A stretch of DNA of 42,153 bases from Chloroflexota bacterium (GCA_028874365.1 JAPPJZ010000069.1:1-42153); one strand, 5' to 3'. Counted from the stretch's first letter, positions 1-9,104 are shown. The notes: generated by a model not told the origin, from the sequence alone. Numbers and translations are program-made.

Positions 1-84
1 GCGCTGGCGCTGGGCATCGTGGTGCGGACGTTCCGCAACCGCGCCACTGCCAACGTCGACGAAGTGAATCTCCTCAAGTGGTAA
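1..84 (+). CDS. nuoK: NADH-quinone oxidoreductase subunit K (3' end only)
   Basis: Only the last 27 codons are inside the window; the gene begins to the left. The readable C-terminus (ALALGIVVRTFR... then NVDEVNLLKW) matches the usual end of NuoK, the small three-helix membrane subunit of respiratory complex I that helps carry the proton pathway. Its stop at 82-84 lies 16 bases before the nuoL start, which fits the standard nuoK-nuoL-nuoM-nuoN order. The identification rests on this short tail plus synteny. Confidence 0.85.
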   Translation, partial: ALALGIVVRTFRNRATANVDEVNLLKW

Positions 85-100
85 GCGGGAGCATGCAGCG

Positions 101-2035
101 ATGATCTGGGCTGACCACGCATGGATTTTGCCGGCGATCCCGGCCATCTCCTTCGTCGTGCTGTTCCTCTTCGGTCGCAAGCTGCCGCGCGGCGGCGACT
201 TCATCTCGGTCGGTGCGGCCCTGGCCGTGTTCGTGCTCTTCTTCTTCGTGCTCGAGTCGCACCTCGACTGGCTGGGCGCCGGTCTGGGCGGGATCCGCAA
301 CGTCGGCACCGACTGGATCAACTTCGACAGTTTCGTCGTAAGGCTCGGGTTCACCGTCGATTCGATCGCGATGGTGATGGTCTTCGTGGTCGCCACCGTG
401 GCGCTGATGGTCAACATCTATTCGACCAACTACCTGCGCCACCACGGCCGACCGGAGCCGCGCTACTGGTGGTACTTCGCGGTGCTGTCGCTCTTCGTGG
501 CGATGATGCTGACGCTGGTCCTGGCCGACAACCTGCTGCTGATGTTCGTCGCCTGGGAAGGCGTGGGGCTCTGCTCGTTCCTGCTAATCGGCTTCTACTA
601 CGAGCGCCGCTCCGCCGTCGAGGCGGCCAAGAAGGCGTTCGTGACCACCCGACTCGGAGATGTCGGACTGTTCATCGGCATCATCCTCTTCTGGCGGGCG
701 ACCGGATCGTTCCAGATTTCCGACATCATCGCCGCCGCCGAAGCGGGCCGGGTCAACGACCTGCCCCAGGTGATGGGCGACGGCTATCTGACGCTTTCGA
801 CTTTGATGCTGTTCCTGGGCGCGGCGGGCAAGTCGGCGCAGGTTCCGTTCCACGTCTGGCTGCCCGACGCGATGGAGGGCCCGACGCCGGTCTCGGCGCT
901 GATCCACGCGGCGACGATGGTCGTGGCGGGTGTCTACCTGGTCGCGCGCCTGCTGCCGGTCTTCGAAGTCACGCCGGGCGCCTCCAACGTGGTGCTCGCC
1001 GTCGGCCTGATCACGGCGCTGTTGGCCGGGATGATGGCGCTGGCGCAGAACGACATCAAGCGAGTGCTCGCATACTCCACTGTGTCGCAGCTGGGATTCA
1101 TGTTCGTCGCCCTGGGGGTCGGCGCCGTTGGCATTGCCATGTTCCATCTGCTCACGCATGCCTTCTTCAAAGCCTGCCTCTTCCTCGGTTCGGGGTCCGT
1201 GATCCACATGACCGAGGAGCAGGACGCGCGAAAGCTGGGCGGACTCTGGTGGCGCATGCCGGTGACCGCCTCGACCTTCATCATTTCCTCGGTCGCCCTG
1301 GCCGGGATCCCGCCGCTGTCCGGATTCTTCTCCAAGGATGAGATCTTCGTGGCCACGCTCGGCGGCGCGAACACCGCCGTGGCCATCTTGCTCGGCGTGG
1401 CCGCCTTCCTGTCGGCGCTCTATATGGCGCGGCTGGTGATCATCACGTTCTTCGGGCCGCCCAAGGACATCGCCGTGATCAGGCGCGCGCGTGAGGCGGA
1501 TCCGACGATCCTGATCCCGCTCGTCTTCCTCACCGTGCTGACCTTCCTGATCGGCTTCGTCGCCTTCGACCAGGTCGGCGATGCGCTTGGGTTCCCGGGC
1601 GGGATCAACAACTACGTCTACTTCCCCGAGCCGCACGACTTCCACTTCTCCAACTCGATCGCTGCCGTGACCGGTACGGTCTCGCTGCTTGGATTCCTGA
1701 CCGCATGGTGGTTCTTCTGGGGCCGCAACTCACATCGGGCGCAGGCGGTGCGTGAGTTCCAGCCGCGCCTGGCTGCGGTGATCGAGAACAAGTTCTACTT
1801 CGACGAGGCCTACCAGTGGGGCATCGACCGCGCGATGCTGCCGCTGGCCCGAATCGTGGCCTGGTTCGACCGCATGATCGTCAACGACACCGGGATCAAC
1901 GCTCCGGCCGACGCGACGCGTTACGCCGCCTACTGGCTGCGCTATCACGTCACCGGACGGATTCCCGACTACGCACTGCTGATGGTGGTCGGCGTCGCCC
2001 TGGCGGGCGGCCTCGCCTTCCTGCTGCGTGGATAG
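101..2035 (+). CDS. nuoL: NADH-quinone oxidoreductase subunit L
   Basis: NuoL is the distal antiporter-like subunit of complex I, a multi-pass inner membrane protein that couples quinone reduction to proton translocation. The 644 residues fit the family. Visible signatures are the glutamate-bearing helix (FVAWEGVGLCSFLLIG, about residues 148-163), the Mrp-antiporter core motif PDAMEGPTPVSALIHA (about 257-272), and a C-terminal extension with KFYFDEAYQW that precedes the last helix, as expected for the lateral helix of NuoL. The ATG at 101 follows a GGGAG sequence about 10 bases upstream. It lies between nuoK and nuoM in the same direction, so it is operonic. Nothing is unusual. Confidence 0.97.
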   Translation: MIWADHAWILPAIPAISFVVLFLFGRKLPRGGDFISVGAALAVFVLFFFVLESHLDWLGAGLGGIRNVGTDWINFDSFVVRLGFTVDSIAMVMVFVVATVALMVNIYSTNYLRHHGRPEPRYWWYFAVLSLFVAMMLTLVLADNLLLMFVAWEGVGLCSFLLIGFYYERRSAVEAAKKAFVTTRLGDVGLFIGIILFWRATGSFQISDIIAAAEAGRVNDLPQVMGDGYLTLSTLMLFLGAAGKSAQVPFHVWLPDAMEGPTPVSALIHAATMVVAGVYLVARLLPVFEVTPGASNVVLAVGLITALLAGMMALAQNDIKRVLAYSTVSQLGFMFVALGVGAVGIAMFHLLTHAFFKACLFLGSGSVIHMTEEQDARKLGGLWWRMPVTASTFIISSVALAGIPPLSGFFSKDEIFVATLGGANTAVAILLGVAAFLSALYMARLVIITFFGPPKDIAVIRRAREADPTILIPLVFLTVLTFLIGFVAFDQVGDALGFPGGINNYVYFPEPHDFHFSNSIAAVTGTVSLLGFLTAWWFFWGRNSHRAQAVREFQPRLAAVIENKFYFDEAYQWGIDRAMLPLARIVAWFDRMIVNDTGINAPADATRYAAYWLRYHVTGRIPDYALLMVVGVALAGGLAFLLRG

Positions 2036-2078
2036 CAAGCGAACGAGATCGACATGAACGTAGGAAGGGGCACACGGC

Positions 2079-3599
2079 GTGGACGCAGGTGAAGCTCTCC
2101 TCCTGCTGTTGCTGATCCCGGGAGCGGCGATGCTGCTCACGATCCTCGTGCCCTCGCGGCACGCCAACGTCGTGCGCTGGATCGCGCTGATCGCCACGAC
2201 CGCCACGCTGATCGACTCGATCTGGATCTTCGCCGTCTACGACTTCGCGCAGGGCGGCTACCAGTTCGACTTGCAATACCCGTGGATTGAGAACATCGGC
2301 TTCCTCGGCGAGAACGGCATCTCGCTGCATCTCGCCGTCGACGGTATTGCGGCGCCGATGGTGTTGTTGAACGGGCTGGTTGGGTTTGCGGGCGTGCTCG
2401 TCTCCTGGAAGATCACGCACCGGGTCAAGGACTTCTTCATCCTCTTCATGGCGCTGTTCACCGGCGTCTACGGCGTCTACATCGGCCAGGACCTGTTCTT
2501 CTGGTTCTTCGCCTACGAGCTCGCCGTGCTGCCGATGTACCTGCTGATCGTGATCTGGGGCTCGACGAACAAGGAATACGGCGCGATGAAGCTGACCATG
2601 GTGCTGGTCGGTGGCTCCGTGCTGATCTTCGTCGGCATCTTCGCCGTCTTCGCCGAGGCCGGCGCGGGCACCTTCGATATGGCGGTCCTGCGCGATATCG
2701 AGTTCGGCCGCGGCTTCGCCAACACGTTCTTCCCCTTCTTCATGATCGGCTGCGGCGTCCTGGCCGGTCTGTTCCCCTTCCATACCTGGTCGCCCGACGG
2801 TCACGTGGCCGCTCCGACGGCGGTCTCGATGCTCCACGCGGGCGTGTTGATGAAACTGGGCGCATTCGGCATCATCCGGCTGGGCATGGAGATCCTGCCG
2901 GCCGGCACCGACTTCTGGATGCCGGTCCTGCTCGTGCTGGGCGGCGTGGCCGCCGTCTACGGCGCGATTTCGGCCATCCACCAGACCGACCTCAAGTTCG
3001 TGATCGGTTATTCGTCCGTCTCCCACATGGGCTTCGTGCTCATGGGCCTGGGCACGATGAACAACATCGGCGTCAACGGCGCCGTGCTGCAGATGTTCTC
3101 GCACGGCGTGATGACCGCCCTCTTCTTCGCCATGGTCGGCGGACTCTATGACCAGGCCCACACCCGGGATATCCGCGTCTTCGGCGGGCTCGTGCGCAAG
3201 ATGCCGTTGTTTGTGATCTTCTTCGGCATCGCCGGCCTGACCTCGCTCGGCTTACCGGGATTGTCGGGATTCGTGGCCGAGTTCCACATCTTCGTCGGCA
3301 CGATCGACACGTTCCCGCTCTTCGCCGCGCTGGGCATCCTCTCGGCCGCGCTGACCGCGATCTACGTGCTGCGGCTGATGGGCCGCGCCGCGCTTGGTCC
3401 GTTCAACCCGCGCTGGGAGAACCTGAAGGAGCTCTCGCGCTGGGAAATCGCCGCGGCGATCGTGCTGATCGCGCCGATTATCGCGATGGGCGTCTGGCCC
3501 GACCCGTTCATCGACCGGATCGCGCCCACCGTGGCGGAATTGCCGAACATTGACCAGATTGGCGGACTGTTCACGCTCAGTTCGCTGACCGGACGGTGA
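2079..3599 (+). CDS. nuoM: NADH-quinone oxidoreductase subunit M
   Basis: This is the second antiporter-like membrane subunit of complex I, 506 residues. Recognisable features are the glutamate helix FFAYELAVLPMYLL (about residues 145-158), the core motif PFHTWSPDGHVAAPTAVS (about 232-249) and IGYSSVSHMGFVLMGLG. It starts with GTG at 2079, chosen because a strong AGGAAGGGG ribosome binding site lies at 2062-2070. The stop codon overlaps the GTG start of nuoN by 4 bases (GTGA at 3596-3599), pointing to translational coupling. Confidence 0.97.
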   Translation: MDAGEALLLLLLIPGAAMLLTILVPSRHANVVRWIALIATTATLIDSIWIFAVYDFAQGGYQFDLQYPWIENIGFLGENGISLHLAVDGIAAPMVLLNGLVGFAGVLVSWKITHRVKDFFILFMALFTGVYGVYIGQDLFFWFFAYELAVLPMYLLIVIWGSTNKEYGAMKLTMVLVGGSVLIFVGIFAVFAEAGAGTFDMAVLRDIEFGRGFANTFFPFFMIGCGVLAGLFPFHTWSPDGHVAAPTAVSMLHAGVLMKLGAFGIIRLGMEILPAGTDFWMPVLLVLGGVAAVYGAISAIHQTDLKFVIGYSSVSHMGFVLMGLGTMNNIGVNGAVLQMFSHGVMTALFFAMVGGLYDQAHTRDIRVFGGLVRKMPLFVIFFGIAGLTSLGLPGLSGFVAEFHIFVGTIDTFPLFAALGILSAALTAIYVLRLMGRAALGPFNPRWENLKELSRWEIAAAIVLIAPIIAMGVWPDPFIDRIAPTVAELPNIDQIGGLFTLSSLTGR

Positions 3600-5161
3600 C
3601 ACTGATGGACCTCGAATATCAGCTGATCATCCCCGAATTCGTCATGGCCGGCCTGGCCGTGGTCGTGATCGCGGCTGCGCTGATGTTCCGCCAGGTGGAC
3701 CAGAAATGGTTCGGCTACTTCACGGCCGCCGGCCTGGCGGTGATCGCGATCGTGACCGCAGCCGCCTATTGGAACACCAACGACGATTTCGGCACGGTGC
3801 TCGCGGTCGACCACTTCACGGTGCTGTTCCGTGTGTTCTTCCTCGGAATCGCATTCTTCACGGTCATGGCCGCGGTTCAGTTCGCCGGAGACCGGCTCAA
3901 GAACCACGCCGAGTTCTACGGCCTGATCGTCTTCGCGACGCTGGGAATGATGCTGCTGGCGGCGTCGCGTGAGCTGTTGACCGCGTACCTCTCGCTCGAA
4001 CTGCTCTCCTTCAGCTTCTACATCCTGGTCGGCTTCAACAAGCTGAATCCCTTCTCCAACGAGGGATCGCTGAAGTACATGCTGCTGGGCGCGTTCTCGT
4101 CGGCGCTCATGCTCTACGGCATCTCGCTGATTTACGGCGTGACCGGGACGACGACCTATTCGGCCATCGGCCCCGACGTGGCCGAGGGCACCCGCAACAT
4201 CGCCGACCAGCTCGCCTCGTTCGCGGGCGGCAGCGGCGGCGTTGACCCCGACGGCGCGCGGCCCGGCCTGCTGATTGGCCTGGTCCTGATCATCGCCGGG
4301 CTCGGCTTCAAGGTCTCGGCTGTGCCCTTCCACCAGTGGACGCCCGACGCATACCAGGGAGCGCCGCTGCCGATCACCGCATTCCTCAGCGCCGGCGGCA
4401 AGGCCGCCGCCTTCGCCTTCTTCCTGCGCCTCTTCTCCGAGGCCTTCCTGCCCGCCGCTGCCGAATGGGTCTGGTTCGTCGGCATCCTGGCCGCGGTGAC
4501 GATGATCGTCGGCAACCTGATGGCGCTGCAGCAGACCAACTTCAAGCGACTGATGGCCTATTCGTCTATCTCGCAGGTCGGATATCTGCTGGTCGGGATC
4601 GTCGCGCTCAACGCGGCCGACATCGGCCAATCGCAGGACGCCGCCTCGGCGCTGGTGCTGCATTTGATCGGCTACGTCACGACCAATATCGCCGTGTTCG
4701 CTGCGATCATCGCCTTCTACAACCGCAGCGGACGCGACGACATCATCGATCTGCGCGGCCTGGCCGAACGTCAACCGTTCCTCGCCTTCTCAATCGCGGC
4801 TGCGCTGTTCTCGTTAGCCGGGATGCCGCTGTTCGCCGGGTTTGCGACGAAGTTCATCATCTTCCAGGCCGCGTTCAACAACGGATTCCTCTGGCTGGGG
4901 GCGATCGGCGTGACCGTCTCGTTCGTTTCGCTCTACTACTACCTGATGGTGATCAAGCAGATGTACCTGTACGAGCCGGAGGGCTCCGACCGGGCCCGCT
5001 TCCACGTCTCGCGGCCGCTGGCCGGGGCGCTGGTCGTGTTGGTCGCCGGAGTGCTCTTCATCGGCCTCTACCCGACCCCGTTGTTCGACGTGATCCACAG
5101 CTCGACCGAGGGTCTGTTCGAGCAGGCAGCCGCGCTGTCGGCCTCGGTGGTCGGGAACTAG
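3596..5161 (+). CDS. nuoN: NADH-quinone oxidoreductase subunit N
   Basis: Third antiporter-like membrane subunit of complex I, 521 residues and normally last in the nuo operon. The core motif PFHQWTPDAYQGAPLPITAF, the AYSSISQVGYLLVG segment and LAGMPLFAGFATKF are all typical of NuoN. The GTG at 3596 overlaps the nuoM stop; an in-frame ATG at 3605 is an equally possible start three codons later. The next gene, a methyltransferase, begins 60 bases after the stop on the same strand and could be co-transcribed. Confidence 0.96.
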   Translation: MTLMDLEYQLIIPEFVMAGLAVVVIAAALMFRQVDQKWFGYFTAAGLAVIAIVTAAAYWNTNDDFGTVLAVDHFTVLFRVFFLGIAFFTVMAAVQFAGDRLKNHAEFYGLIVFATLGMMLLAASRELLTAYLSLELLSFSFYILVGFNKLNPFSNEGSLKYMLLGAFSSALMLYGISLIYGVTGTTTYSAIGPDVAEGTRNIADQLASFAGGSGGVDPDGARPGLLIGLVLIIAGLGFKVSAVPFHQWTPDAYQGAPLPITAFLSAGGKAAAFAFFLRLFSEAFLPAAAEWVWFVGILAAVTMIVGNLMALQQTNFKRLMAYSSISQVGYLLVGIVALNAADIGQSQDAASALVLHLIGYVTTNIAVFAAIIAFYNRSGRDDIIDLRGLAERQPFLAFSIAAALFSLAGMPLFAGFATKFIIFQAAFNNGFLWLGAIGVTVSFVSLYYYLMVIKQMYLYEPEGSDRARFHVSRPLAGALVVLVAGVLFIGLYPTPLFDVIHSSTEGLFEQAAALSASVVGN

Positions 5162-5221
5162 CGCCGGTTCACTTGCTTCTGGTCGGACTCGACTGTTCGT
5201 CAACCCGATGACAAGGGACGC

Positions 5222-6259
5222 ATGAGACTACATACGCTTTCCCGCCGACTGCACGCAGCGTTTCGAGGCTCGGACGTCCAACGTCGGGTGCGAGACTTCG
5301 ACGAATGGATGGACCACGCGGATACGGGCGATGCCGGTGGCACCGGCTACAACCACGCAGAAACGGTCCTGGAGTACTACAACCTGTGCAGCGATTTCAT
5401 GGTCTTCGGCTGGAGCGAGTCGCTGCATTTCGCCCCGCTCTCGCCCCGCGAGAGCCTGGAGGAGTCCCAGATCAAGCATCAGCGATCGATCATTGACAGC
5501 CTCGATCTGCAGGAAGGCATGTCGGTCATCGACGTCGGTTGCGGGGTCGGCGGCCCGATGCGCAGAGTCGTCCGTGAAGCGGGCGTCCGCGTGCTTGGCG
5601 TGAACATCAATGAACAGCAGCTCGCTCGCGCGAAAGCGCTCCATGCCGAGGCCGGGATCGGCGACATGGTCGACTATCTCGCCGCCAGCTTCATGGACAT
5701 GAGCGCGATTGCGGATGAGACCTTCGATCGCGGCTATGCAATTGAGTCGACCTGTCACGCGCCGGACAAGGTGGGCGCGTTCGCCGAGATCTACCGGGTG
5801 CTCAAGCCCGGCGCCCTGTTCTGGGGTCAGGAGATGTGCCTGACAGATGTGTTCGATCCCGAGGACAGCCGTCACCAGACAATCAAGGCTGAGTTGCAGC
5901 GAGGGATCGCACTCAATGAGATCGCGACGACCGGAGAGGTGGACCGGGCGCTTGAGGCGGCGGGATTTGAGATCATCGAAGGCCGGGATCGGGCCGTGGG
6001 ACAGGACTACGCGGGCACGCCCTGGTACCTGCCGATGCAAACGTACGGCGGCACCAAGCGCGGCGCTCTACACACGATCCCGTTGGGCCGACAGGCCATG
6101 ATCGGCGGCGTTCAACTCGCGGAGATGCTCAGAATCTTCCCAAAGGGTTCGGCGGATGTGATCAGAATGATGGATCGCACGGCGAACGCGTACACCGCGG
6201 GCGGCGAGACCGGGATCTTCACGCCGCTCTACTGCTTCCTGGCGCGCAAGCCTCTGTAG
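5222..6259 (+). CDS. Sterol 24-C-methyltransferase-like SAM-dependent methyltransferase
   Basis: The 345-residue protein matches the sterol 24-C-methyltransferase (SMT/Erg6) family along its length, not just a generic methyltransferase fold. In order: the substrate-region motif YYNLCSDFMVFGWSESLHFA (about 52-71, the counterpart of the YEYGWG...SFHFAP region), SAM motif I VIDVGCGVGGPM (about 102-113), the SMT-specific YAIESTCHAP (about 174-183), IYRVLKPGALFWGQE, and a C-terminal domain ending IFTPLYCFLARKPL, which is the usual SMT ending. ATG 5222 follows AAGGGA at 5213-5218. Family members transfer methyl from SAM to the C-24 side-chain carbon of sterols. No sterol-synthesis genes (squalene epoxidase, oxidosqualene cyclase) are in the window, so the real substrate is unknown: an acquired sterol, an endogenous sterol or another isoprenoid. 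It is convergent with the glutamine synthetase-like gene. Confidence 0.82.
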   Translation: MRLHTLSRRLHAAFRGSDVQRRVRDFDEWMDHADTGDAGGTGYNHAETVLEYYNLCSDFMVFGWSESLHFAPLSPRESLEESQIKHQRSIIDSLDLQEGMSVIDVGCGVGGPMRRVVREAGVRVLGVNINEQQLARAKALHAEAGIGDMVDYLAASFMDMSAIADETFDRGYAIESTCHAPDKVGAFAEIYRVLKPGALFWGQEMCLTDVFDPEDSRHQTIKAELQRGIALNEIATTGEVDRALEAAGFEIIEGRDRAVGQDYAGTPWYLPMQTYGGTKRGALHTIPLGRQAMIGGVQLAEMLRIFPKGSADVIRMMDRTANAYTAGGETGIFTPLYCFLARKPL

Positions 6260-6272
6260 ACGTTCCCGCTGC

Positions 6273-7622
6273 CTAGAGGACGGCGAGGTAGCGGCGCAGT
6301 TCGTAGTCGGTCACCTGCGAGCGGTACTCGTCCCACTCAAGCCGCTTGTTTTGCAGCACGGTCGACCAGACGTATTCGCCCAGCACGTTCTTCATCAGGT
6401 CGGACTTCGAGAACGCCTCGATTGCGCGTCCCTGGGTGGTGGGCATCTCGAGGATGTCGCGAGCGGCGCGCTGCGCCTGGGTCAGTTCGAAGACGTTGTC
6501 CTCGGCGGCCGGGGGCGGAGCCAGACCCTCGTCGATGCCGCGTAGTCCGGCCGCGAGGAAGGCCGAGAAGGCCAGGTAGGGATTGGTGGCTGAGTCAGCG
6601 CCGCGATACTCGAGCCGGGTCGACTCGGAATCGCCCGGATCGTATTCGGGGATGCGGACGAGGTCGGACTGGTTCGCGTGCGACCAGGTCAGGTAGACGG
6701 GCGCCTCGGTGCCGGGCGCGAGCCGCTTGTAGCTGTTGGACCACTGGTTGGTGATCAGGGTGAACTGCGGGGTGTAGGCGAGCAGGCCGGCAAGGAAGGA
6801 GCGCGCGATCTCGGAGAGGCCGCCGCCCTCCTCGTAGAACAGGTTCTGCTCGTGATCCCAGAGCGAGAGGTAGACGTGCATCCCCGAGCCGTTGACGCCG
6901 TTGAGCGGCTTGGGCATGAAGGTCGCGTGGACGCCCTGCTTGATCGCGACCTCCTTGACCACCAGACGCGTCGTCATGACCTGGTCGGCCATGGTCAACG
7001 CGTCGGTGTAGCGCAGGTCAATCTCGTGCTGCGACGGCGCGGCCTCGTGGTGGGAGGACTCGACGCCGATGCCCATCTCCTCGAGCGTGAGCACCGTCTC
7101 GCGGCGCAAGTCGGTGGCGGTGTCGAGGGGTGAGAGGTCGAAGTAGCCCCCGGAGTCGAGCGGCGACGGATCGTCGGGGGCGCGGAAGTAGAAGTACTCG
7201 ATCTGCGGCGCGACGTAGAAGGTATAGCCGCGCTGCTGGGCGGACTCGAGCTGACGTCGCAGGACGCGGCGGGGGTCGCCTTCGAACGGTTCGCCGTTGC
7301 GCCGATGGATGTCGCAGATCATTCGCGCCACCCGGTGTTGCTGCGGACGCCAGGGCAGGACGACAAAGGTGTCCGGATCGGGCAGGGCGACCATGTCCGA
7401 TTCATCGTGTCGGGCGAAGCCCTCGATCGACGCGCCGTCGAACTCGACGCCGTTTTCCAGGGCGTTCGGCAGCTCGTCGATCGTGATCGCGACCGACTTG
7501 AGCTGGCCCAGGAGGTCCGTGAACCAGAGCCGTACGAAGCGAACGTCATGCTCGCGGCACGCGTTAAGAACGTGCTGGTGCTCACTCGGAGGAGCGTTGA
7601 GGTCGCCGTTCAGGCTGGTCAT
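6273..7622 (-). CDS. Glutamine synthetase-like protein, divergent at catalytic positions
   Basis: A 449-residue type I glutamine synthetase homologue of the shorter alpha class (Bacillus/Thermotoga-like), complete with the FDGASIEGF loop, SHHEAAPSQHEID, NGSGMHVYLSLW and the C-terminal RLEYRGADSATNPYLAF. Two positions stand out. The usual PEPEF metal-site motif reads PQIEY, so the counterpart of Salmonella Glu129 is Gln. The usual RNRS segment reads ANQS, so the counterpart of Arg339 is Gln. The adenylylation-site tyrosine is Phe (NVFEL). It lies 63 bases downstream of the canonical glnA on the same strand and is probably co-transcribed with it. The gap holds a 21-bp palindrome. It may ligate glutamate to another amine, or be a regulatory or inactive paralogue; a normal glutamine synthetase is less likely. 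Confidence 0.85.
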   Translation of the reverse strand: MTSLNGDLNAPPSEHQHVLNACREHDVRFVRLWFTDLLGQLKSVAITIDELPNALENGVEFDGASIEGFARHDESDMVALPDPDTFVVLPWRPQQHRVARMICDIHRRNGEPFEGDPRRVLRRQLESAQQRGYTFYVAPQIEYFYFRAPDDPSPLDSGGYFDLSPLDTATDLRRETVLTLEEMGIGVESSHHEAAPSQHEIDLRYTDALTMADQVMTTRLVVKEVAIKQGVHATFMPKPLNGVNGSGMHVYLSLWDHEQNLFYEEGGGLSEIARSFLAGLLAYTPQFTLITNQWSNSYKRLAPGTEAPVYLTWSHANQSDLVRIPEYDPGDSESTRLEYRGADSATNPYLAFSAFLAAGLRGIDEGLAPPPAAEDNVFELTQAQRAARDILEMPTTQGRAIEAFSKSDLMKNVLGEYVWSTVLQNKRLEWDEYRSQVTDYELRRYLAVL

Positions 7623-7639
7623 GTCGACTGGTGCACTCT

Positions 7640-7660
7640 CCCTCTCCCTCAGGGAGAGGG
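7640..7660. repeat. Dispersed palindrome, copy 1 (CCCTCTCCCT / AGGGAGAGGG)
   Basis: A perfect inverted repeat with 10-bp arms around one central base, located between the two glutamine synthetase genes. Near-identical copies occur at 36664-36684 and 39690-39710. Such CCCTCTCCC...GGGAGAGGG elements are a known type of intergenic repeat in several bacterial groups. On the - strand one arm supplies a GGGAGAG sequence upstream of the second synthetase start, about 13 bases away. Confidence 0.8.
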
Positions 7661-7685
7661 GATCAGCGGGAGATTTACGCGCCCC

Positions 7686-9104
7686 CTAGATGTGGTAATA
7701 GTGGAAGAACTCAGCCGCCACCGGGTGCATGAAGACATCACGCGCTTCGGTCAGCTTGAAGTCCTGGTACTCGTCGATCAGATCCTGGGTGAAGACTCCG
7801 CCTTCCATCAGGAAGTCGTGATCGGCGGCCAGCGCCTCGAGCGAACCTTCGAGCGAGTGCGGCACCGAGGGAATCCCCGCGGCCTCTTCGGCGCTCAGCT
7901 CGTAGATGTCCGTGTCGACCGGGTCGTCCGGCTCGATCCTGTTGCGGATCCCGTCGAGGCCGGCCATCAGCATCGCCGAGAAGGCGAGGTACGTGTTGGC
8001 CGAGGCGTCGGGCGGTCGGAACTCGATGCGCTTGCTGTTGGGCGACGTCTCGTACGTCGGGATGCGGACCGCCGCCGAGCGGTTGCGCTGCGAGAACGCC
8101 AGGTAGATCGGCGCTTCGAAGCCGGGCACCAGTCGCTTGTAGGAGTTGGTCGTGGGCGCGCAGAAGGCGAGCAGCGCCGAGCCGTGCTTGAGCAGGCCGC
8201 CGATGTAGTGGCGTGCGGTGTCGGATAGCTCGGCGTACCTGCCCGCCTCGTAGAAGAGCGGCGAGCCGTCCTTCCACAGCGACTGGTGGCAGTGCATGCC
8301 GGTGCCGTTGTCGCCGTAGAGCGGCTTGGGCATGAAGGTCGCCGACTTGCCGTGCGCCTTCGCGACGTTGCGGACGATGTGCTTGTACCACTGGGTCTCG
8401 TCGGCCTTGTTGCGCAGCGTGTTGAAGCGCGTGGCAATTTCGCCCTGGCCGCCGGTCGCGACCTCGTGGTGGTGGACTTCCAGCTCCATCCCGACTGCTT
8501 CCATCGCGTCGGCCATCTCCCAGCGGATGTCGCTCAGGGTGTCGAACGGCGCGGTCGGCGAGTAACCCTGCTTGGGCGGGATCTTGTAGCCCAGGTTGCT
8601 CTCGTCTTCGTCGCGGCCGCTATTCCAGTCGGCCTCGTCCGATTCGACGACGTAGAAGGCCTGGTTGATCGACATCTGGAACTGGACGTGATCGAACATG
8701 AAGAACTCGAGCTCGGGACCGAAGAACGCCTGGTCGGCGATCCCGGAGTCGATCATGTGCTGTTCGGCCTTTGTCGCGACGTAGCGCGGGTCGCGGCTGT
8801 AGCGGTCGCCGGTCACGGGGTCGTGGACGTCGCAGATGAACTTCAGCGTCGGCACGTTCTCGGTCGGGTCGATCCGCGCCGAGTCGAGATCGGGGCGCAG
8901 CAGCATGTCCGATTCGTCGATGCTCTGGAAGCCGCGCAGCGAGGAGCCGTCGAAGCCCTGGCCGCGATTGACCAGATCCTCGTCGACCTTCGAGGCCGGG
9001 ATGCTGAAGTGCTGCCAGCGGCCGATCAGGTCGGTGACCAGCAGGTCGACGCGGCGGATGCCCTGATCCTGGATCAGGGCCTGGATGTCGCCAAGGGTTG
9101 CCAT
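7686..9104 (-). CDS. glnA: Glutamine synthetase, type I
   Basis: Canonical 472-residue glutamine synthetase, which makes glutamine from glutamate, ammonia and ATP and is the core of nitrogen assimilation. Signature segments are GFDGSSLRGF, FGPELEFFMF with both metal-site glutamates, HHHEVATGGQGE, NGTGMHCHQSLW, NSYKRLVPGFEAP, SQRNRSAAVRIP and KRIEFRPPDASANTYLAFSA. The stretch DIYELSAEE corresponds to the adenylylation loop and keeps a tyrosine, as in the beta class. The ATG at 9104 was chosen over the upstream in-frame ATG at 9167 because GAGAGG sits 9 bases before it and MATLGDIQALIQ is the usual kind of N-terminus. A candidate promoter and regulator box lie at 9206-9259. Confidence 0.96.
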   Translation of the reverse strand: MATLGDIQALIQDQGIRRVDLLVTDLIGRWQHFSIPASKVDEDLVNRGQGFDGSSLRGFQSIDESDMLLRPDLDSARIDPTENVPTLKFICDVHDPVTGDRYSRDPRYVATKAEQHMIDSGIADQAFFGPELEFFMFDHVQFQMSINQAFYVVESDEADWNSGRDEDESNLGYKIPPKQGYSPTAPFDTLSDIRWEMADAMEAVGMELEVHHHEVATGGQGEIATRFNTLRNKADETQWYKHIVRNVAKAHGKSATFMPKPLYGDNGTGMHCHQSLWKDGSPLFYEAGRYAELSDTARHYIGGLLKHGSALLAFCAPTTNSYKRLVPGFEAPIYLAFSQRNRSAAVRIPTYETSPNSKRIEFRPPDASANTYLAFSAMLMAGLDGIRNRIEPDDPVDTDIYELSAEEAAGIPSVPHSLEGSLEALAADHDFLMEGGVFTQDLIDEYQDFKLTEARDVFMHPVAAEFFHYYHI

